NCBI RefSeq assembly: GCF_900129615.1 | Contig: NZ_FQWI01000001.1 | Location: forward strand, 744,001 to 808,000 | Length of the DNA stretch: 64,000 nt | Direction of reading: 5' to 3' | Source: Pectobacterium carotovorum | GTDB lineage: Bacteria; Pseudomonadota; Gammaproteobacteria; Enterobacterales; Enterobacteriaceae | Shown: piece after piece, positions 58,209 through 64,000 of the stretch | Layout of the letters: each line of letters starts with the position of its first letter | How positions within the stretch are numbered: the first letter of the stretch is position 1 | Translations under genes and position numbers: made by a program | Notes under the pieces: model-generated | What the model saw: the letters and a program-made list of their open reading frames with translations, nothing else | The model's database searches: none | Told to the model about the DNA's origin: nothing

Positions 58209-59171
58209 TTAGACAACGGTTAACTGCCCCGCATAGAGGATAAAGAAGCGCAGTAGCAAGACGCCCACCAGACTCATGCCGCAGACCGCCAGCACGCCAT
58301 AAGGTGAATGCTGTCGGTTAGCCCATGACTTGAGCAGCAAGGGAAGGATTAATCCAATCCCTACCACGCCCAGCCAGAACCACACGGCCCAGAACCCACC
58401 GCCCACGGCGGCCACCAGCGCCCGCTGCTTCCCATCGTCCCCTAAAGCAAGGCCGATAAAGAACGCAAACAGTAAGAAGATTTCTAACCACACGACCGGC
58501 GTTTCGACACGGTGTACAAAGTGCGCTTCTTCGCTATGCGGATTGCGGCGATAGCGGCAGGCCATAGCGATCAGCGCGACTGCGGCACCGGAGGACACCC
58601 CCGAAAACAGGAATAGCGCCGGTAAGATCGGGTTATTCAGCAGCGGATAGGTCTTCAGCGCGGAGAGTAAAAACCCGGTATAAGCCCCTAACATCACCGC
58701 CAGCAGTAACATCACGATATCCAGCGATTTCTGCATCGGTGCCAGCCAACTGAGCACCTTGGGAAGAATGTTCAGCTTCGGCAACCAGCGCTGTTGCAGC
58801 ACGATAACCTGCTCGCTGAAAATGTTGACCAACCAGACCGCCAGCGCCGCCATATAGACCTGAAACAGCATGACCCCAACTGACATCACCGAGGTAAAGC
58901 TGTAATGGAACATGAGCTTCCAGAACGTCCAGGGGCGCGTCAGGTGGAAAACCAGAATCAGCAATCCCAGAATGATGGTGCACGGTGCAAGAATCAGCGT
59001 GGTGCGCATTAGCGTACTGTCGGCGGTTGCCTGTTCGGGGTGGTAGCGTCGCAGTAGGACCGACAGCGTCACCAGCCCCGCAGAAATGCCCACCAGGAAC
59101 AGGTAAATCGCAATTGGCCAGTCCCAGACTAACGAAGCAAAATGGAATGCGCTTGAAGACACGGGCGTCAT
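58209..59171 (-). CDS. nrfD: Membrane quinol-oxidising subunit NrfD
   Basis: A 320-residue NrfD/PsrC-type membrane protein with eight or more hydrophobic segments (FHFASLVWDWPIAIYLFLVGISAGLVTLSVLLRR start, KTYPLLNNPILPALFLFSGVSSGAAVALI). It takes electrons from menaquinol and passes them through NrfC to NrfB. It overlaps nrfC by four bases. Confidence 0.95.
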   Translation of the reverse strand: MTPVSSSAFHFASLVWDWPIAIYLFLVGISAGLVTLSVLLRRYHPEQATADSTLMRTTLILAPCTIILGLLILVFHLTRPWTFWKLMFHYSFTSVMSVGVMLFQVYMAALAVWLVNIFSEQVIVLQQRWLPKLNILPKVLSWLAPMQKSLDIVMLLLAVMLGAYTGFLLSALKTYPLLNNPILPALFLFSGVSSGAAVALIAMACRYRRNPHSEEAHFVHRVETPVVWLEIFLLFAFFIGLALGDDGKQRALVAAVGGGFWAVWFWLGVVGIGLILPLLLKSWANRQHSPYGVLAVCGMSLVGVLLLRFFILYAGQLTVV

Positions 59172-59839
59172 TGATGAACCTCCCCGTATTTAAACGGTAC
59201 GCGATAAACCTTAGGACGAGTGCCGAGCGCGATTTTGTAGCGATACGTCGGCTGTTGACGAAGCAGGCGGGAAATCTCGCTATCAGGATCGTCAAGGTTG
59301 CCGAACGTCAGCGCGTTCGTCGGGCAAGACAACACACAGGCGGGCAGTTTTCCGGCTTTCAGGTTGGTCTTGCGGCAAAAGTCGCACTTGTCCGCCGTTT
59401 TCGTCTTCGGATGAATAAAGCGCACCTGATAAGGACAGGCAGCAATACAGTATTGGCACCCGACGCACAGATCGGGATTCACATCCACAATGCCGTTTGT
59501 CGCATCGCGATATGACGCCCCGGTCGGACACACGTCAACACAAGGCGCATGATCGCAGTGCTGACAGGAGTGACGGAAAAAGCGGTATTTCACGTCTGGG
59601 AAGGTCCCAATCGGTTCGCTGCGAACGATCGTCAAGCGCGACACGCCTTCCGGCACCTGATTGACTTCCCGGCAGGCATCCATGCACGCCGTACAGCCGA
59701 TACAGAGCGATTCATCGTGGATCATGCCATAGCGGACGCCGTTGATATTCAGCGTCTGTGCGACAACTTGCCCCGCCGTACTGGTGATGGCAATGAGCCC
59801 CCCCATACGGGCAAGAAATTGACGACGAGAGCAACTCAT
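59168..59839 (-). CDS. nrfC: Iron-sulfur electron carrier NrfC
   Basis: A 223-residue protein with a Tat signal ([20 protein letters not shown]) and four [4Fe-4S] motifs: [46 protein letters not shown] and [22 protein letters not shown]. It works with NrfD in the periplasm and overlaps nrfB and nrfD. Confidence 0.95.
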   Translation of the reverse strand: MSCSRRQFLARMGGLIAITSTAGQVVAQTLNINGVRYGMIHDESLCIGCTACMDACREVNQVPEGVSRLTIVRSEPIGTFPDVKYRFFRHSCQHCDHAPCVDVCPTGASYRDATNGIVDVNPDLCVGCQYCIAACPYQVRFIHPKTKTADKCDFCRKTNLKAGKLPACVLSCPTNALTFGNLDDPDSEISRLLRQQPTYRYKIALGTRPKVYRVPFKYGEVHQ

Positions 59840-60405
59840 GGCTGCCTCTTATTACCCAGATGAACTGAGGCTGGGTTGAAGTCTGGGTTATTGCGCTGAT
59901 CGCTATGGCAATCCACGCACAGTTTGATGCGGCTCTTGTCGTTCAGCGTCTGCATACTATCCTGCGTGGGATGCAACTGGTGGCAGCTGGCACAGGCCAC
60001 TTTCGCGACATGCACATCGTGTGGCCAAAACGATTTCTGCAACTGTTCCGGCGTATGGCATGACATACAGACGCTGTTTTGTTCTTCCACCTTATACATT
60101 GGGAAGTTAAAGCGCATGACATCTCTGACGCCTTCGCGGTGCATCGGCGATGGCTTACCATGGCAGTTTGTGCAGGTCAGTTGCTGCTGATTATGCGGGT
60201 TGACGGCGGAGGCATGTTTGCCCTGCATGCCATCCTCTTCCGGTTTATGGCACTGTAGACAAGCCTCATCGGGATTGCGCTGCGGCATGACCTCCCAGCG
60301 CTCTCCTTTTTCCGCCTGAGGTGCGGGCTGCGTCAGCCCTGGCAATGCCCAAAGCAGGCCTGATACCAGCACCCCGGCAGTCAATAACGAACGTAATACG
60401 CTCAT
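59836..60405 (-). CDS. nrfB: Pentaheme cytochrome NrfB
   Basis: A 189-residue periplasmic cytochrome with five CXXCH sites: [36 protein letters not shown] and CVDCHSDQR. The signal peptide is [25 protein letters not shown]. It donates electrons to NrfA. I start at ATG 60405 (GGAG upstream, MSVLRS as in E. coli); a GTG two codons earlier is in frame. Confidence 0.95.
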   Translation of the reverse strand: MSVLRSLLTAGVLVSGLLWALPGLTQPAPQAEKGERWEVMPQRNPDEACLQCHKPEEDGMQGKHASAVNPHNQQQLTCTNCHGKPSPMHREGVRDVMRFNFPMYKVEEQNSVCMSCHTPEQLQKSFWPHDVHVAKVACASCHQLHPTQDSMQTLNDKSRIKLCVDCHSDQRNNPDFNPASVHLGNKRQP

Positions 60406-60453
60406 ATCCACTCCACTTTATGATCGCCCGCATCCACGGGCGATGAGGGGTTA

Positions 60454-61887
60454 TTAGTTCAGTCGTCCCGCTTTACGCGCTTGCTCATCCCACTGCGGCA
60501 CTACCGTGTTCAGGAAATCCTGTTTTTCGGCTTTGATTTGCTGCATGTTGAGCCCAATCGCCTGCTGCGCTTTCTCTTTCGTCGAGATATCCGGTAGTTT
60601 GACTTCCCCTGTCACCCCTTTTTGTGCCAACAGACGCACCAGTTTGGTTCTCGCCTCGGCGGATTTACTCAGCGAGGTACCGAGCATCCGTAAGCCTTCA
60701 TCCGGCGCATGCATGTGAATACCGTGAGAGGCTACCGCCAGATCCCAGCGCCATTGCGCATGGCGAATATCCATCAGAATCGGCTGCATTTCTGCTTCGG
60801 TCGCACCGGCATCCCAGGCCGCTTTAGCCTCAAAGTGCGCGTGAACCAATTGCTCTTCTGCTTTCAGTTTTAAGTCCTGAATAGCCGTTTTGCGTTCAGC
60901 AACCACCTTCTGCATCGCCGCTTTATCCTGCGTGTGGCAATTGGTGCAGGTTTCGCCGTAATTATCGAAAGGGTTGCCGATCTTGTGATCGGTATACAGC
61001 TTGCCGTCCGCGTTTTTCACTTTCGGCATATGGCAATCGATACAGGTCACGTTGTTTTTACCGTGAATACCAATGCTCCAGGTTTCATATTCTGGATGTT
61101 GGGCTTTCAGCATCGGCGCGCGGGAAAGGGAATTGGTCCAGTCGGAGAAGGAAATGGCGTCATAGTATTTTTCCATGTCTTCGACTTTCGTGCCGTTATC
61201 CCATGGGAATTTCACCGCTTTGTCTTTACCGGAAAAATAATACTCAACGTGGCATTGCCCACAGACCATCGATTGCTGCCCAAACCGACTGGTTTGATCA
61301 AACGGTTTGCCAATGGCTTCCATTGCGCGCTCTGCGTAAGGACGGGACAGCGTCAGCGCCGGTTTGCCCTGAGCGAAATCTGGGGACGCGGTATCATGGC
61401 AGTCCGCACAGCCGAGATCGTTAGTAATCTCCGGCCCGCCTCGCGCCCACTTGCCTTTGAAGTAGCCGTCCTCGCCTTCCTTTTGGATCAAGCGGGCGAC
61501 ATCTGGGCTTTTACAACTCCAGCACGCCATCGGCAGAGGGCCATCTTCTGCCGTCTTGGGTGCGCCAGTACGCAGCGTTTCACGCACGTCCGTTATGGCG
61601 TAGGCGTGGCCACGCGGCTTGTTATAGTCTCTGGAGAAGGGATAACCCGCCCAGAGAATCACCATCATGGGGTCTTCTGCCAGCGCATCATGACGCTCAG
61701 ACTGTTCACTGGTCGCTTTCCACGAGTTGAACTGATCGGGGTGTTGATTGGTGAATACGGAGTTTCTTGCTTCTATCGGGGCGGGAGGTGGTGACACCGG
61801 AGCATCAGCGGAATAGGCTGGCATCATTAGAAAGAGACTGGCTACCATGCCCCACAGATAGGAGATTGACGTGCTTATCCTGACCAT
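60454..61887 (-). CDS. nrfA: Cytochrome c nitrite reductase NrfA
   Basis: A 477-residue pentaheme enzyme that reduces nitrite to ammonium with six electrons. The signal peptide ends at PAYSA. The catalytic heme uses the rare Lys-ligated motif [12 protein letters not shown], and four normal sites follow: CADCHD, CGQCHV, CIDCHM and CTNCHT. The length equals E. coli NrfA (478). It heads the nrfABCDEFG operon, and an FNR-like site lies upstream. Confidence 0.97.
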   Translation of the reverse strand: MVRISTSISYLWGMVASLFLMMPAYSADAPVSPPPAPIEARNSVFTNQHPDQFNSWKATSEQSERHDALAEDPMMVILWAGYPFSRDYNKPRGHAYAITDVRETLRTGAPKTAEDGPLPMACWSCKSPDVARLIQKEGEDGYFKGKWARGGPEITNDLGCADCHDTASPDFAQGKPALTLSRPYAERAMEAIGKPFDQTSRFGQQSMVCGQCHVEYYFSGKDKAVKFPWDNGTKVEDMEKYYDAISFSDWTNSLSRAPMLKAQHPEYETWSIGIHGKNNVTCIDCHMPKVKNADGKLYTDHKIGNPFDNYGETCTNCHTQDKAAMQKVVAERKTAIQDLKLKAEEQLVHAHFEAKAAWDAGATEAEMQPILMDIRHAQWRWDLAVASHGIHMHAPDEGLRMLGTSLSKSAEARTKLVRLLAQKGVTGEVKLPDISTKEKAQQAIGLNMQQIKAEKQDFLNTVVPQWDEQARKAGRLN

Positions 61888-62275
61888 GCGTTTGTGTCCA
61901 AATTAAGCCGCCTACTGGCGGTCATTTTAGTTATCCATTTGACAGAAACCACAACAACTGTCGTGACATTACTCGCACTATGAATAACAAAAAGATGCAT
62001 TCAAAATATTGTTTTTGATCAAAGGTAAAGAAAAGTAATGAATCGTATCGAAAGTTATATGAGGATTGTCTCAGTCACGGAGGGGGCATCGCAGAATATG
62101 GCAAGGGGCTTAAACACGGGGGACTTAAAAATTAAGCACTTAAAAACCGGGTGTTTAAGGATCAAGACAGGTGGCGCGAGCACTGGGATGACGCGCCCAT
62201 CTCGGCAGTTCATCCCAGTTCATTTGCTGATACAGCGCGGCGTTTTGCCCGATAGAGCACATCAGAAGCTAAATA
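61888..62275. other. nrfA promoter region and repeat-rich spacer
   Basis: No supported gene is visible; an 86-codon plus-strand frame at 62038-62298 looks like chance. The part near 61890-62025 carries the nrfA promoter. At 62109-62159 there is an inverted repeat, CTTAAACAC/GTGTTTAAG, that encloses smaller CTTAA/TTAAG repeats. Confidence 0.6.
62009..62022 (-). promoter_or_regulatory. FNR site upstream of nrfA
   Basis: TTGAT-CAAA-AACAA on the minus strand matches the FNR consensus TTGAT-N4-ATCAA at 9 of 10 positions. A site at -41.5 would put the start near 61974, with a CATAGT -10-like hexamer around 61978-61983. Confidence 0.6.
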
Positions 62276-62307
62276 AGTGGGGCTTAAGTGAAAAATAGTG
62301 CCCCACT
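62276..62307 (-). terminator. Terminator of the nucleoside-hydrolase gene
   Basis: On the minus strand AGTGGGGC and GCCCCACT form a perfect 8-bp stem with a 16-base AT-rich loop, followed by TATTTAG, 18 bp after the stop codon. Confidence 0.55.
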
Positions 62308-62325
62308 GTATGCCTTCTGGGATTT

Positions 62326-63339
62326 TTATTTCCCTTGACCATAGGCCAACGCCAGCTTGGCGTAGAAATCTTCCAGCGTGAAGCGGGCATCAACGGCGTT
62401 ATACACTCGAATCTGGCGCGCATTGTCCTGTGGTGCATAGGTCAGGTCGTCGTTTAGCTGCGGTGCATTAACCAGCGTGTAGTGGTATTCATGGTCATCC
62501 AGCAGCAGAGAAACCGAGGGGTTATCACCCAATACCCAGACTTCGCTTTTCGGCCAGGGAACGTCCTTGATGGTTTCGGAAATCGCGCGATTAAACTCGA
62601 TCAGTTGCTGCCACAGATACTCCCCCACTTTCCCCTGCGGCTTAACGCGTACGGCAAGCTCAGACAGCGAGACGCGCACGGACATATAAACATTATGCGG
62701 CACCTGCCACAACGGCACCTGAGACTTGAATACGCTGTTCGCCGCGACCGGATCGTTAAACATATTGTATTCCCAGCCGCCTTTCGGATAAGGCATGCCG
62801 CCAATCCACACCACCGTCATTTTGCTGGCGATCGTCGGTTCAGCCTGTAGCGCGGCAGCGATATCCGTAATCGGCCCCATGACTAATACAAACAGCGGAT
62901 GCGAATCGTCTTTTAACGCTTCCTCGATCAGCATCTGCGCCCCTTCACTCAACGCAGACGCGCCACCGTCGGCTTTCAGCGCCTGCGTCGCACCGCGATA
63001 AACGGGGATGTCCGTTTTTCCCATCACCGTCATCAGGCGTTGAAGCTCATGGTAGCTTTCCATCATGCTATTTTCGCCATCACGTTTCATCAACGGCGCA
63101 GTACGGGAGTAATGGGCGGCAATCAGCCCTTTTATCTGCACCGTTGGCGTCAACACCGCATGGGCAACGGCAAAATCATCGTCAGCCTCGTTTTTCGCAT
63201 CGGCGCTGATAATGACGCGGATCTGTTTATGATCGGCTACATCAAAAGGTGAAGTTTGAGCCTGCGCAGTGAACGCGCTGAGGAACGGCAATGCCACAAT
63301 CAGCATGGCAAACCGGGAAAAGTACCTGTGAATAGACAT
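62326..63339 (-). CDS. Exported nucleoside-hydrolase-like protein
   Basis: A 337-residue protein of the inosine-uridine nucleoside hydrolase superfamily. The signal peptide MSIHRYFSRFAMLIVALPFLSAFTAQA predicts periplasmic or secreted location, whereas most bacterial family members are cytosolic. The N-terminal Asp cluster IISADAKNEADDDFAVAHAVL corresponds to the calcium-binding DXDXXXDD motif, though with changed spacing. LVMGPITDIAAAL and VVWIGGMPYPKGGWEYNMFNDPVAA match the mid-domain blocks. It may split nucleosides or a related N-glycoside. It is downstream of an esterase gene on the same strand. Confidence 0.82.
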   Translation of the reverse strand: MSIHRYFSRFAMLIVALPFLSAFTAQAQTSPFDVADHKQIRVIISADAKNEADDDFAVAHAVLTPTVQIKGLIAAHYSRTAPLMKRDGENSMMESYHELQRLMTVMGKTDIPVYRGATQALKADGGASALSEGAQMLIEEALKDDSHPLFVLVMGPITDIAAALQAEPTIASKMTVVWIGGMPYPKGGWEYNMFNDPVAANSVFKSQVPLWQVPHNVYMSVRVSLSELAVRVKPQGKVGEYLWQQLIEFNRAISETIKDVPWPKSEVWVLGDNPSVSLLLDDHEYHYTLVNAPQLNDDLTYAPQDNARQIRVYNAVDARFTLEDFYAKLALAYGQGK

Positions 63340-63445
63340 GATTATCCTTAACGGTGCTTGGCAATCGTTGATATGGCAGCCCAGCGATCCAGGCTGCCAT
63401 CAGAGAAAGCAGGCATGCCACGACGCAGCCCGCAGCATGAAGATG

Positions 63446-64000
<555 letters not shown>

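Noticed and set aside
62038..62298. An 86-codon plus-strand frame as a gene
   Set aside because: It crosses the FNR region and the CTTAA repeats, has no SD and no protein-like features.

Overview
The window reads as a chromosomal segment of a soft-rot enterobacterium, most likely Pectobacterium. Its backbone order (acnA, gstA, pdxY, tyrS, pdxH, mliC, anmK, slyB, slyA, a DUF1289 gene, gloA, rnt, grxD, mepH, ynhF, purR, cfa, ribE, mdtK, tRNA-Val) follows the E. coli K-12 neighbourhood as I remember it. Protein sequences are close to but clearly distinct from E. coli, and an ERIC repeat is present. The genus call is inference; no 16S or database search was possible.

Layout. 1-19.8 kb is conserved enterobacterial backbone. 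A dicarboxylate/amino-acid symporter gene near the left end has an unusual leader: a 40-codon small ORF whose strong Shine-Dalgarno lies inside a hairpin. From 19.9 to 36.2 kb, two tRNA-Val(GAC) genes that are adjacent in E. coli (valV, valW) are separated by about 16 kb of accessory DNA. This island holds a guanidine-I riboswitch controlling an ABC transporter, two carboxyguanidine deiminase-type subunits (older name UAAP) and a carboxylase usually annotated as urea carboxylase. It also holds a guanidine-II (mini-ykkC) riboswitch in front of the SMR guanidinium exporter gene sugE/gdx. I read this as a guanidine uptake, degradation and export module. The allophanate hydrolase needed to finish the pathway is not in the window. 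The same island carries a MarR regulator with two palindromic sites, a DUF3861-like gene, katG, a metallophosphoesterase, a DeoR regulator and a HAD phosphatase.

From 36.4 to 39 kb there is an unrecognised small gene and a divergent LysR regulator/AEC transporter pair sharing a perfect 13-bp-arm palindrome. From 39 to 62 kb lies a complete nitrate-to-ammonium block. The sensor/regulator pair narQ-narP is divergent from napFDAGHBC (periplasmic nitrate reductase). Facing it on the minus strand are nrfABCDEFG (cytochrome c nitrite reductase with its own heme-lyase genes) and then ccmABCDEFGHI (general cytochrome c maturation). Nap reduces nitrate to nitrite in the periplasm, Nrf reduces nitrite to ammonium, Ccm attaches hemes to the CXXCH sites, and NrfEFG serves the special CXXCK site of NrfA. 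Candidate FNR and NarP sites lie upstream of napF and nrfA.

Between nap and ccm sits a roughly 420-bp non-coding element bounded by ~76-bp imperfect inverted repeats and full of internal hairpins. I cannot assign it to a known family. The window ends with a secreted nucleoside-hydrolase-like protein and a partial CE1-type esterase.
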